Source of the DNA: Pseudonocardia humida
Lineage (GTDB): Bacteria; Actinomycetota; Actinomycetes; Mycobacteriales; Pseudonocardiaceae
Direction of reading: 5' to 3'
Assembly (NCBI RefSeq): GCF_023898865.1
Contig: NZ_JAGSOV010000034.1
Span: forward strand, 1-64,000
DNA length: 64,000 nucleotides
Made by a program: the position numbers and the translations under genes. Positions 28,305 through 36,371 of this stretch are shown here, one piece after another. The notes below the pieces were generated by a model, which was not told where the DNA came from, did not search any database, and saw nothing but the letters and a program-made list of their open reading frames with translations. Each line of letters opens with the position of its first letter. The stretch's first letter is position 1.

Positions 28305-28831
28305 GCCAGTGGGTGTACACGCTGTTCGTGCTGGCCGTCGGCGTCGAGCGGCTGGCCGAGATGGTGGTCTCCAAGCGCCACGCCGCGTGGGCCCTCGCCC
28401 GCGGCGGGGTCGAGACCGGCCGCGGGCACTACCCGTTCATGGTCGTCCTGCACACCGCGCTGCTGGTCGGCTGCGTCGCCGAGGTGTGGCTCGGCGACCG
28501 GCCGTTCGTCCCGCTGCTGGGCTGGACGACGGCCGCGCTCGTCGTCGTGTGCCAGGGGGTGCGGTGGTGGTGCATCTCCGCGCTCGGACCGCGGTGGAAC
28601 ACCCGTGTGATCGTCGTGCCGGGGCTGCCGCTGGTCACCTCCGGGCCCTACCGCTACCTGTCGCACCCCAACTACGTGGTCGTCGTCGTGGAGGGCGCGG
28701 CACTCCCGCTGGTGCACAGCGCCTGGCTCACCGCCGCCGTGTTCACCGTCGCGAACGCCGCCCTGCTGACCGTCCGGCTCCGGGCCGAGCAGCGGGCCCT
28801 GCGCTGGGCCGTGCGGGGGGCCGAGGCGTGA
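28301..28831 (+). CDS. Isoprenylcysteine carboxyl methyltransferase (ICMT)-family membrane protein
   Basis: A 176-residue protein with four to five membrane helices and the C-terminal ICMT signature [20 protein letters not shown], followed by RLRAEQRAL for SAM binding. The SrsB-type members of this family O-methylate alkylresorcinol-type phenols, and this one follows the PKS directly with a 4-bp overlap. O-methylation of the PKS product is therefore the best guess, rather than protein methylation. ATG 28301 is chosen on the overlap. Confidence 0.9.
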   Translation: MSQWVYTLFVLAVGVERLAEMVVSKRHAAWALARGGVETGRGHYPFMVVLHTALLVGCVAEVWLGDRPFVPLLGWTTAALVVVCQGVRWWCISALGPRWNTRVIVVPGLPLVTSGPYRYLSHPNYVVVVVEGAALPLVHSAWLTAAVFTVANAALLTVRLRAEQRALRWAVRGAEA

Positions 28832-29889
28832 CGGATCGCGTCGTCGACCTGCTCATCGCAGGCGGCGGCCCGGCGGGCCTGGTCACCGCGCTGCACGCGG
28901 CCCGCGCCGGCCTCGACACCGAGGTGTGGGACCCCCGCGCCGGCGTGGTCGACGGCGCCGTCGACAAGGCCTGCGGGGAAGGCCTGATGCCCGGGGCCCT
29001 CGCCGCCCTGCTGCGCCTCGGCGTCGACCCGCCAGGCCACCCCTTCCACGGCATCCGCTACGTCGGGGGCGGGCGGACCGCGGACGCGCGGTTCCGCGCC
29101 GGTCCCGGCCGCGGGATCCGCCGGACCACGCTGCACCGGGCCCTGCGCGACGCGGCCGTCGCGGCGGGAGCCCGGATCGTCCAGCGGCCGGTGACCGACC
29201 TGCACCAGGACGACCACGGCGTGACCGTCCCCGGCGTCCGCGCCCGCCACCTCGTCGCCGCGGACGGCCTGCACTCCCCCGTGCGGCGCGCGCTGGCCCT
29301 CGACGTGCCCGGATCGCGCCACCCCCGCTTCGGGCTGCGCGGGCACTTCCGCGTCCCCCCGTGGTCGTCCTACGTCGAGGTGCACTGGGGCCGCGACGTG
29401 GAGGCCTACGTGACGCCCGTGGCCGCCGACCTCGTCGGGGTCGCCCTGCTCGGCTCGACCAAGGGCTCCTTCGCCACCAAGCTGCGCACCCTCCCGAGCC
29501 TGGGGGCGCTGCTCGGCGACGGTGAACCCGAGGGCGGGGTGCGCGGTGCCGGCCCGCTGCGCCAGGGCGCGCGGAGGCGGGTGGCCGGTCGCGTGCTCCT
29601 GGTCGGCGACGCGGCGGGGTACGTCGACGCCCTGACCGGGGAGGGCCTGGCGCTGGCCTTCGCCCAGGCCGAGGCCGCCGTCCGGGCCGTGGTCGACGGT
29701 GATCCGCGGCAGTACGAACGCGACTGGGCGGCGCTCACCCGCCGCTACCGCCTCCTCACCGCGGCGCTGGTCCTCGGCACCCGACCGCGGCTCGTCCGCC
29801 GCGCGCTGGTCCCCGCGTCGCGCATGCTGGCCCCGCTGTTCAGCGGCACGGTCAACGCGCTGGCGCGCCCCGTCGGCGGCCACGGCTGA
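28828..29889 (+). CDS. FAD-dependent aromatic hydroxylase-like oxidoreductase
   Basis: A 353-residue flavoprotein: GGGPAGLVTALHAARAG at the N-terminus, CGEGLMP (the GGR-like CG[DE]G motif), DG-type segment AADGLHSPVRRAL and VLLVGDAAGYVDALTGEGLA. GTG 28828 overlaps the methyltransferase stop by 4 bp. By position it corresponds to SrsC, a hydroxylase turning alkylresorcinols into quinols/quinones. By its motifs it also resembles geranylgeranyl reductases. I favour ring hydroxylation but cannot exclude chain reduction. It is the last gene of the operon. Confidence 0.87.
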   Translation: MTDRVVDLLIAGGGPAGLVTALHAARAGLDTEVWDPRAGVVDGAVDKACGEGLMPGALAALLRLGVDPPGHPFHGIRYVGGGRTADARFRAGPGRGIRRTTLHRALRDAAVAAGARIVQRPVTDLHQDDHGVTVPGVRARHLVAADGLHSPVRRALALDVPGSRHPRFGLRGHFRVPPWSSYVEVHWGRDVEAYVTPVAADLVGVALLGSTKGSFATKLRTLPSLGALLGDGEPEGGVRGAGPLRQGARRRVAGRVLLVGDAAGYVDALTGEGLALAFAQAEAAVRAVVDGDPRQYERDWAALTRRYRLLTAALVLGTRPRLVRRALVPASRMLAPLFSGTVNALARPVGGHG

Positions 29890-29980
29890 ACCCCCGCGCC
29901 GACGGCCGGAGCCGGGCCCCCGACCGGCGCACCGATCGGTCGAGTCCGTTTGCGCCGCGCCGAACCGGGCATGCCGGACC

Positions 29981-31057
29981 GTGCGCATCGTGATCACCGG
30001 AGCCAGCGGCAACGTGGGGACGGCGCTGCTGCGCCGGCTCCAGCGCGTTCCCGGGGAGCACCACCTCGCCGGCATCGCCCGTCGCCCTCCCCGGGACGGG
30101 CAGCCGTACCAGGACGTCGAGTGGACGGCGCTGGACCTGGCCGCCCCGGCGGCCGCGGCGGCGCTGGGACCGGTGTTCCGCGGCGCAGATGCCGTGGTGC
30201 ACCTGGCGTGGGGGTTCCAGCCCTCGCACGACACCGACTACCTGGACCGCTCCGGGGTCGGCGGGACCCGCGCGGTGCTCGACGCCGCCCGCGCCGAGGG
30301 GGTGCCGCACCTGGTGCACATGTCGTCGGTGGGCGCCTACTCCCCCGGCCCGCCCGACGGCCACCCCGTCGACGAGCAGTGGCCCACCGGGGGCGTCGAC
30401 TCGCTGGCCTACAGCCGGGAGAAGGTCGCCGCCGAGCGGCTGCTCGACGAGCACGAACGGCGCCACCCCGACGGTCCGGCCCTCGCCCGCCTGCGCCCCG
30501 GCCTGATCGTGCAGCGCGAGTCCGGCAGCGCGCTGCTGCGCTACGGCGTGCCCCCCTTCGTCCCGGCCTCGCTGCTGCGCCACGTGCCGCTGCTGCCGGT
30601 GGACCGCTCGCTGGTCGTCCCGCTGGTGCACACCGCCGATGTCGCCGACGCGGTCGAGCGCGTGCTGACCCGGCGCGCGACCGGCCCGTTCAACCTGGCC
30701 GCCGATCCACCCGTCACCCGCGACGACATCGCGGCGGTGCTCGGGGCGCGGCCCGTGCACGTCCCGCGGCAGGTGCTGCGCGGCGCGGTCTGGGCGAGCT
30801 GGCACGCGCGCCTGCAGCCGCTCGACCCCGGCTGGCTCGACCTCGCCTTCGCCGCACCGCTGGTCGACTCGACCCGCGCCCGCCGGGAGCTCGACTGGGC
30901 ACCCTCGGTCGACGCCCTGTCGGCGCTGGCCGAGGTGATCGGCGGCATGGCCGACACCGCCGCCACCAGCAGCCCGGCGCTGCGCAAGCGCTCGGTCGCG
31001 GCCGAGCTCGCCGCGCTCGTCCGGCGGGGCCCGGCGGCACACCGCAGGCACACCTGA
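29981..31057 (+). CDS. NAD-dependent epimerase/dehydratase (extended SDR)
   Basis: A 358-residue extended SDR: TGASGNVG at the N-terminus, HLAWG, MSSVGAYSPG and the YSREK active-site motif. Nucleotide-sugar epimerases and atypical oxidoreductases share this layout. GTG 29981 begins at the Rossmann strand; the ATG ten bases upstream is out of frame. It lies 91 bp beyond the biosynthetic operon on the same strand and may or may not be part of it. The substrate is unknown. Confidence 0.88.
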   Translation: MRIVITGASGNVGTALLRRLQRVPGEHHLAGIARRPPRDGQPYQDVEWTALDLAAPAAAAALGPVFRGADAVVHLAWGFQPSHDTDYLDRSGVGGTRAVLDAARAEGVPHLVHMSSVGAYSPGPPDGHPVDEQWPTGGVDSLAYSREKVAAERLLDEHERRHPDGPALARLRPGLIVQRESGSALLRYGVPPFVPASLLRHVPLLPVDRSLVVPLVHTADVADAVERVLTRRATGPFNLAADPPVTRDDIAAVLGARPVHVPRQVLRGAVWASWHARLQPLDPGWLDLAFAAPLVDSTRARRELDWAPSVDALSALAEVIGGMADTAATSSPALRKRSVAAELAALVRRGPAAHRRHT

Positions 31058-31082
31058 TCCCCACCACCACAGGGAGACCCCG

Positions 31083-31436
31083 ATGACCGATCAGCCACCG
31101 TCCACGTCTGCTCAAACCTCCGGCGGAGTGCGCCGGGTGGGCCGGTGGGCCGTGGGCACGAGCCGCGGCGAGGACTTCGCCGTCTCGCCGCGCTGCCGCC
31201 ACCAGCTGGCCGACCTCAGCAAGGGCCACGTCGACGCCGACGGCTGCCTGGTCTGCCCGTGGCACGCCAGCCGGTACGACGTGCGCACGGGTGAGATGGT
31301 CGACGGGCCGCGGGGCTTCTTCTTCTACCGCGGCCCCACGCCCGGCTACAGCGGGCTGGTCAAGGCCTACGCCAAGCACCTGCGGCTGCGGATCGGGCGG
31401 GTCGTGCGGCGGGGCGGTCGCATCACGGTCGAGTAG
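31083..31436 (+). CDS. Rieske [2Fe-2S] domain protein
   Basis: A 117-residue small Rieske ferredoxin-like protein. Cluster ligands are Cys38 and His40 (CRH) and Cys58 and His61 (CPWH), spaced as in Rieske domains. RYDVRTGE follows as usual. The C-terminal third is basic. Electron transfer is the likely role; an oxygenase partner is not obvious. ATG 31083 follows AGGGAG and lies 25 bp after the epimerase, so the two may be co-transcribed. Confidence 0.9.
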   Translation: MTDQPPSTSAQTSGGVRRVGRWAVGTSRGEDFAVSPRCRHQLADLSKGHVDADGCLVCPWHASRYDVRTGEMVDGPRGFFFYRGPTPGYSGLVKAYAKHLRLRIGRVVRRGGRITVE

Positions 31437-31627
31437 GGCGTCTTGATGTTGCGGGCGGCGTTGGCGCTACCGCGTCGACGACGGGCCGACCCGGCGACCT
31501 ACATCCCGGTGCCCGGGCCACGCCAGCAGCCGCCAGCAGCACCAGCACCCCCATCACCGAGGCCGAACCGCCGTTCTGAGGGCCTGATCCACGGCGCGCG
31601 ACCGGGTGTGGGGAGTCGCCGGCCGGC

Positions 31628-32983
31628 TCAGCGCGAGAACAGGTCGCCGTCCAGATAGATCTTCCAGTCGGCGGCGGTCAGGCCGTGGCTGCCGGACCGG
31701 AGGTGGTAGCTCATCGCGGGGCCGCGGAACGCCCGGTCGGTGCGCGGTGGCCACTTCGCGGAGGGCAGACCGGTGTCCCCCAGCTCGAAGAGCTCGTAGA
31801 CCGGTGCGGCGGCGGTGTAGGCCAGGAACTCGCCCTCGGGGTCGGCGGTCGCGTCGCCCGAGGCGCTCCCGATCACGACGCGCCGCGGCGCGATGAGGGC
31901 CAGCAGTTCGTGCTGGTCGACCGGCAGCGCGCTCTCCCGGCCGTTGAACGCCCGGTAGGTCTTCGGGAACCAGTGCGGGAACGCGGCGTTGATGGCGGAG
32001 ACGGTCTCCCCGCCGCCTCCCCCGTCGCCGCGCCGGGCGAGCTTGGCGCCGGTGGACCCGGAGTTGTTCCCGACGACCGCGGCGAACCGGGTGTCCTGCG
32101 CCCCGGCCCACAGCGCCGCCTTGCCGCTGCGGGAGTGGCCGATGACCGCCACCCGCGCCGGGTCGAGGTCGGGGTCGGTCTGCAAGTAGTCCATCGCCCG
32201 GCCGGCGCCCCACGCCCAGGCGCTGACGGCCCGACCCGCGTCGTCGGGCAACGGCCGGTCGGGGGCGTGGAACAGGTCGATCATCTCGCTGCGGTAGGTG
32301 CGGCTGTCGTCGGGAGCGATGCCGTCGACGTCGAAGGCCGCGAACGCGTAGCCGGCCGCGAGGATCGTCGAGACCGGCGCGTAGCCCGACGATTGACCCG
32401 GGCCGTCCCCCACCGAGCCCCGGTGGTCGATCATCAGGAACGTCCCCCGGGGCTTCCCGTCGGTCTCGGGGACGAACAGCGTCAGGTCGAAGCCGGCGCT
32501 CCCGCGCGGCCCGGCCACGGTGATCTCGACGTTCTTGCGGGTGACGCCGGGGAAGGCGGTCGAGGTGACCTCGAAGGTCGTCGGGGCCGAGTCGGGCAGA
32601 CCCCGGCCGTAGACGTTCCGCCGGAAGTCGGCCAGCAGCTCCGGGCGGCGCCGCTCCTGCCACTGCGCCGCCGTGGTGACCGGGTCGCCGTTCTTCAGCC
32701 GCAGCGGGTTCGGGTAGTCCTCGCCGTCGATCCGCACCGTCTCCGCCGCCGGATCGCCGGGCGGTGGCGCGGACGCCGTCCGGACGATCTCCGCCGCGAA
32801 CGCCGGCGACTGCTGCGCGGCCCCGGCGGCGCACATCGCCACGGCCGCCAACGACGCGGTGACGACCCTGGTGACGGTGTGCAGCCGGTCGCTGCGGTGG
32901 CCCGGACGACGGAGGCGGTACACCGCCCGGAATCTACGCAGCGACCCTCCCGCCGCAACCGAAGTCGGCCCACGTGCACCCAT
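31628..32983 (-). CDS. Secreted glucuronoyl-esterase-like (CE15) alpha/beta hydrolase
   Basis: About 451 residues. A late-starting hydrophobic signal (ASLAAVAMCAAGAAQQSPAF) precedes NPLRLKNGDPVTTAAQWQ, a hallmark region of CE15 enzymes. The nucleophile is Ser284 in GHSRSGK, and a His candidate lies in SYHLRSGSHGLT. CE15 esterases cleave ester links between lignin alcohols and glucuronoyl side chains of xylan, suggesting plant-biomass use. ATG 32983 makes a long 40-residue pre-signal; GTG at 32923 is a reasonable alternative. No carbohydrate-binding module is visible. It stands alone between unrelated genes. Confidence 0.82.
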   Translation of the reverse strand: MGARGPTSVAAGGSLRRFRAVYRLRRPGHRSDRLHTVTRVVTASLAAVAMCAAGAAQQSPAFAAEIVRTASAPPPGDPAAETVRIDGEDYPNPLRLKNGDPVTTAAQWQERRRPELLADFRRNVYGRGLPDSAPTTFEVTSTAFPGVTRKNVEITVAGPRGSAGFDLTLFVPETDGKPRGTFLMIDHRGSVGDGPGQSSGYAPVSTILAAGYAFAAFDVDGIAPDDSRTYRSEMIDLFHAPDRPLPDDAGRAVSAWAWGAGRAMDYLQTDPDLDPARVAVIGHSRSGKAALWAGAQDTRFAAVVGNNSGSTGAKLARRGDGGGGGETVSAINAAFPHWFPKTYRAFNGRESALPVDQHELLALIAPRRVVIGSASGDATADPEGEFLAYTAAAPVYELFELGDTGLPSAKWPPRTDRAFRGPAMSYHLRSGSHGLTAADWKIYLDGDLFSR

Positions 32984-33042
32984 CGGGCGATCACGGCGGG
33001 TATCGGAGGACTGACCCGTCGCAGCCGGTCAGGACCGGTCGA

Positions 33043-34086
33043 TCAGGACAGGTCGGACAGGTCGAGCACGAAGCGGTAGCGGATGTCGTTGCGGCGCAGG
33101 CGGTCGAGCGCCTCGTCGACCCGTGCCGAGGGCAGCACCTCGACGTCGGCGACGATCCCGTGCCGGGCGCAGAAGTCCAGCATGGCCGCGGTGGCGGGCA
33201 GCCCGCCGCTGCCCGCGGAGCCGAGCTTCTTGCGCCCGATGAGCAGGTCGGTGGTGCGCACCGCCACCTCCCCGAGGTAGCCGATCTGGCAGAGCGTCCC
33301 GTCCAGGGCGACCAGGCTCAGGTAGGGGCCCAGGTCGTGGCGCACCGAGATGGTGTCGATCACGACGTCGAAGGTGTCGCGGGCCGCGGCCGTGCGGGCG
33401 GCGTCGGTGGCGTCGAGGAAGTCGTGCGCGCCGAGCCGGCGGGCGTCCGCCGCCTTCCCGGGTGATCTGCTCACCACCGTGGTGTCCGCTCCGAGTGCCA
33501 CCGCGAACCGGACGGCGAGGTGCCCGAGCCCGCCCAGCCCGGCCACGGCGACGCGGCTGCCCGGCCCCACCCCCAGCGCGCGCAGCGGCTCCCACACGGT
33601 GACGCCCGCGCACAGCAACGGGGCCGCCGCGGCCGGGTCGAGGCCGTCGGGCAGCGGGTGGGTGAAGCGGTCGCGCACGACGTACTCGCGGGAGTAGGCG
33701 CCCAGCGTGGTCGAGCCGTCGTGCCGGTCGACGCCCCCGTAGGTCAGGGTGGGGAACTCGCGGCAGAAGTTCTGCTGACCGGCGGTGCACATCGCGCACG
33801 TGCCGCACGAGTCGACGATGTTGCCCACGGCGACCCGGTCGCCGGGGGTGAACCGGACGACGTCGCGCCCGACCTCGGTCACCACGCCGGTGAACTCGTG
33901 CCCCGGCACCAGGACCGGGGACCCGCCGCCCCCGTGGGCGTCGATGGCGTGCAGGTCGGAGTAGCAGACCCCGCAGTGGTCGACCCGGACCGCGACGTCG
34001 TCCGGGCGCAGGTCGCGACGCGGCAGGACGACGCGCCGCAGTGGTGTGGCGGCGTCGTCCACGCGCCAGCCGGTGGTGCTCCGCAC
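33043..34086 (-). CDS. Zinc-dependent alcohol dehydrogenase (MDR, NAD(P))
   Basis: A 347-residue enzyme. Catalytic zinc ligands Cys41 (CGVCYSDLH), His63 and Glu64 (PGHEF) are present, with structural zinc Cys94, 97, 100 and 108. The Rossmann motif is AGLGGLGHLAVRFA. This is close to cinnamyl-alcohol/AdhA-type dehydrogenases. GTG 34086 is fixed by AAGGAG 6 nt upstream; the frame stays open further upstream but runs through the operator. It is divergent from tetR, with matching operator sites between them. Confidence 0.93.
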   Translation of the reverse strand: MRSTTGWRVDDAATPLRRVVLPRRDLRPDDVAVRVDHCGVCYSDLHAIDAHGGGGSPVLVPGHEFTGVVTEVGRDVVRFTPGDRVAVGNIVDSCGTCAMCTAGQQNFCREFPTLTYGGVDRHDGSTTLGAYSREYVVRDRFTHPLPDGLDPAAAAPLLCAGVTVWEPLRALGVGPGSRVAVAGLGGLGHLAVRFAVALGADTTVVSRSPGKAADARRLGAHDFLDATDAARTAAARDTFDVVIDTISVRHDLGPYLSLVALDGTLCQIGYLGEVAVRTTDLLIGRKKLGSAGSGGLPATAAMLDFCARHGIVADVEVLPSARVDEALDRLRRNDIRYRFVLDLSDLS

Positions 34087-34100
34087 GGTGAACTCCTTAG

Positions 34101-34118
34101 ACAGACTGTTCGGTCTGT
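34101..34118. promoter_or_regulatory. TetR operator site 1
   Basis: ACAGAC-TGTTCG-GTCTGT, an inverted repeat just upstream of the alcohol dehydrogenase ribosome site. On the minus strand it contains ACCGAACAGTCTGT, which matches site 2 (ACCGAATGGTCTGT) at 12 of 14 positions. Confidence 0.65.
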
Positions 34119-34150
34119 TTCGACGGTAGCCGCGGCGGAGCCAACCGGCA

Positions 34151-34170
34151 AACCGAATGGTCTGTCGGTT
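34151..34170. promoter_or_regulatory. TetR operator site 2
   Basis: AACCGA-ATGGTCTG-TCGGTT inverted repeat, 11 bp before the tetR GTG. It carries the same 14-mer motif as site 1, on the opposite strand, 51 bp away centre to centre, so each divergent gene has its own site. Confidence 0.65.
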
Positions 34171-34180
34171 ACGGTGGGGC

Positions 34181-34768
34181 GTGCCCGATCTCCCGCTGAC
34201 CTCCCGCGGTGCCGCGACCCGCGGTCGCATCCTCGACGCCGCCACCAGGGAGTTCGCCGAGCACGGCATCGCCGGGGCCCGCGTGGAACGGATCGTCGCG
34301 GCGGCCCGCACCAACAAGGCGCAGCTCTACGGCTACTTCGGCAGCAAGGAGGGGCTGTTCGACGCGATCTTCTCCGGGTCCCTGGAGCGGATCGTCAACG
34401 TGGTGCCGATCGACGCCACCGATCTCGCCGACTGGGCCGTGCGCCTCTACGACGAGTACCTGCGCCGCCCCGACCTGATCCGGCTGGCGACCTGGGCCCG
34501 CCTGGAACGCCGCCCGGCGGGCCACCTCGTCGAGGACGCCGACCGCCTCGACGACGGCAAGCTGGGCGCCATCGCCGACGCCCAGGCCGCCGGCCTGGTG
34601 CGCGCGGGCGACCCGTTCGACGTGATGGCGATGGTGATCGCGATGTCCATGGCGTGGTCCCCGGTCAGCAACGTCTACGCGGCGACCGCCGACGAACCCG
34701 CGCAGCTCCACTCCCGCCGGCGCGCCCTGCTGCGCGACGCCGTGCGACGCGCAGTGGCCCCCGACTGA
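34181..34768 (+). CDS. TetR-family transcriptional regulator
   Basis: A 195-residue repressor. The HTH reads ATREFAEHGIAGARVERIVA, then AAARTNKAQLYGYFGSKEGL. The C-terminal half contains the all-helical ligand domain. GTG 34181 is preferred, since the in-frame ATG at 34157 lies inside the operator. It is divergent from the zinc alcohol dehydrogenase and probably represses both. The effector is likely an alcohol or aldehyde (inference). Confidence 0.9.
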   Translation: MPDLPLTSRGAATRGRILDAATREFAEHGIAGARVERIVAAARTNKAQLYGYFGSKEGLFDAIFSGSLERIVNVVPIDATDLADWAVRLYDEYLRRPDLIRLATWARLERRPAGHLVEDADRLDDGKLGAIADAQAAGLVRAGDPFDVMAMVIAMSMAWSPVSNVYAATADEPAQLHSRRRALLRDAVRRAVAPD

Positions 34769-34829
34769 CCCGCCACCGCCGAGGGGTGTCCGGACGGTTG
34801 CGGACGGTCGGGCGCGGGCATTGTGAACC

Positions 34830-36272
34830 ATGACCACCGAGTTCGCGGGGCGCGCCCTGCCGGCAGATCGCGACGAGCCCACGCCCAACCGGGCCGACGA
34901 GCAGACGCTGCTCGTGCTCGGCGCCGGTGGCGACCTGACGGCCCGGCTGCTCCTGCCCGGCATCGCCGGACTGCTGGCCAGCGGCGCGGGCGCCGGTCTG
35001 CACCTGATCGGCAGCGGGATGGACGACTGGGACGACGAGCACTGGCGCGAGCGGGTCCGCACGTCGTTCGGCGACGCGGGCTCCGCCGAGCCCGTCGCGC
35101 GGGTGGCCCGCGAGACGTGCTACCTCCAGGCCGACGCGACCCGGGAGCCGGACCTGCGTCGGGTGCTGGACGCCTGCCGCGGTCCGGTGGTGATCTACTT
35201 CGCGCTGCCGCCCGCGGTGACGGCGAAGGTGTGCCAGACCCTCGTCGACGTCGGACTGCCCGAGGGCACCCGGCTCGTCCTGGAGAAGCCGTTCGGCACC
35301 GACGGGGCGTCGGCGCGGCGGCTGAACGAGCTGCTGGCGCGCCTGGTCCCGGAGGACCGGGTGCACCGGATCGACCACTTCCTCGGCAAGTCCACGGTGC
35401 TGAACATCCTGGGGCTGCGGTTCGCCAACCGGATCTTCGAGCCCCTGCTCGACGCCAACCACGTCGAGTCCGTCGAGATCGTCTTCGACGAGAGCCTCGC
35501 GCTGGAGGGCCGGGCGGGGTACTACGACCGCGCGGGCGCGCTCGCCGACATGATCCAGAGCCATCTGCTGCAGGTGCTGGGCCTGCTGGCGATGGATGCA
35601 CCACCCGCGCTGACGGCGCAGGAGTTGCGCGACCGCAAGGCCCAGGTGCTGCGGGCCACCCGCCTGTGGGACGACGACGTCGCCGCGTGCAGCAGGCGGG
35701 CGAGGTACACCGAGGGCGAGGTGGCGGGGCGGCGGTTGCCCGCCTACGCCACGGAGGACGGCGTCGACCCGGCCCGCGGGACCGAGACCCTGGCCGAGGT
35801 GGTGCTGGCCGTGGACACCTGGCGGTGGGCGGGGGTCCCGTTCCGGCTGCGCTCGGGCAAGGCGCTGGCCGCGGCCCGCAAGGAAGCGGTGATCACGTTC
35901 AAGCCGCCGCAGCGGATCCCGGACGGGCTGAGCGGGTACCGGCGACCGGACCGGCTGCGCATCGGGTTCGGCCCGGACCGGCTGCACCTGGACCTGAACA
36001 TCAACGGCCCGGACGACCCCTTCGAGATCGACCCGGTGACGCTGGGCGCCGACTTCGGGCCGGGGGACCTCCCGCCGTACGGGGAGGTCCTGCGGGCGGT
36101 GCTGGACGACGACCCGGTGCTGTCGGTCCGCGGCGACACCGCCGAGGAGTGCTGGCGGATCCTGGAGCCGGTGGTGGCGGCGTGGCGCGCCGACGAGGTG
36201 CCGCTGCTGGAGTACCCGGCGGGGAGCGCGACGCTGCCGGACTCGCTGCTCGACGGTCATCCCGGCGTCTGA
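34830..36272 (+). CDS. zwf: Glucose-6-phosphate 1-dehydrogenase
   Basis: A 480-residue enzyme oxidising glucose 6-phosphate to 6-phosphogluconolactone with NAD(P). The N-terminal cofactor motif is GAGGDLTARLLLPG. The substrate-binding, catalytic RIDHFLGK is present with His183 in it, as is the EKPFG motif. It stands alone, without tal, tkt, opcA or pgl, so it is probably an extra paralogue rather than the main oxidative-pentose-phosphate operon copy. The GAGGDLTAR variant of the usual GASGDLxxR supports a divergent branch. Confidence 0.92.
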   Translation: MTTEFAGRALPADRDEPTPNRADEQTLLVLGAGGDLTARLLLPGIAGLLASGAGAGLHLIGSGMDDWDDEHWRERVRTSFGDAGSAEPVARVARETCYLQADATREPDLRRVLDACRGPVVIYFALPPAVTAKVCQTLVDVGLPEGTRLVLEKPFGTDGASARRLNELLARLVPEDRVHRIDHFLGKSTVLNILGLRFANRIFEPLLDANHVESVEIVFDESLALEGRAGYYDRAGALADMIQSHLLQVLGLLAMDAPPALTAQELRDRKAQVLRATRLWDDDVAACSRRARYTEGEVAGRRLPAYATEDGVDPARGTETLAEVVLAVDTWRWAGVPFRLRSGKALAAARKEAVITFKPPQRIPDGLSGYRRPDRLRIGFGPDRLHLDLNINGPDDPFEIDPVTLGADFGPGDLPPYGEVLRAVLDDDPVLSVRGDTAEECWRILEPVVAAWRADEVPLLEYPAGSATLPDSLLDGHPGV

Positions 36273-36300
36273 CGGGCCTGACCTGCGGCCGGACGTGTCG

Positions 36301-36364
36301 CGGGGGGGGCCGGGGCCGCCCCGGGGGGGGGGGGCCGGGGGGGGGGGGGGGGGGGGGGCGGGGG
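36301..36364. other. Poly-G tract in a convergent gap
   Basis: G-runs of 8, 12 (36323-36334) and 22 (36337-36358) between the ends of zwf and the collagen-like gene. As at 23200, it is probably a sequencing or assembly artefact, perhaps at a strong GC hairpin terminator. It lies outside both genes. Confidence 0.65.
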
Positions 36365-36371
36365 TCGGCCC

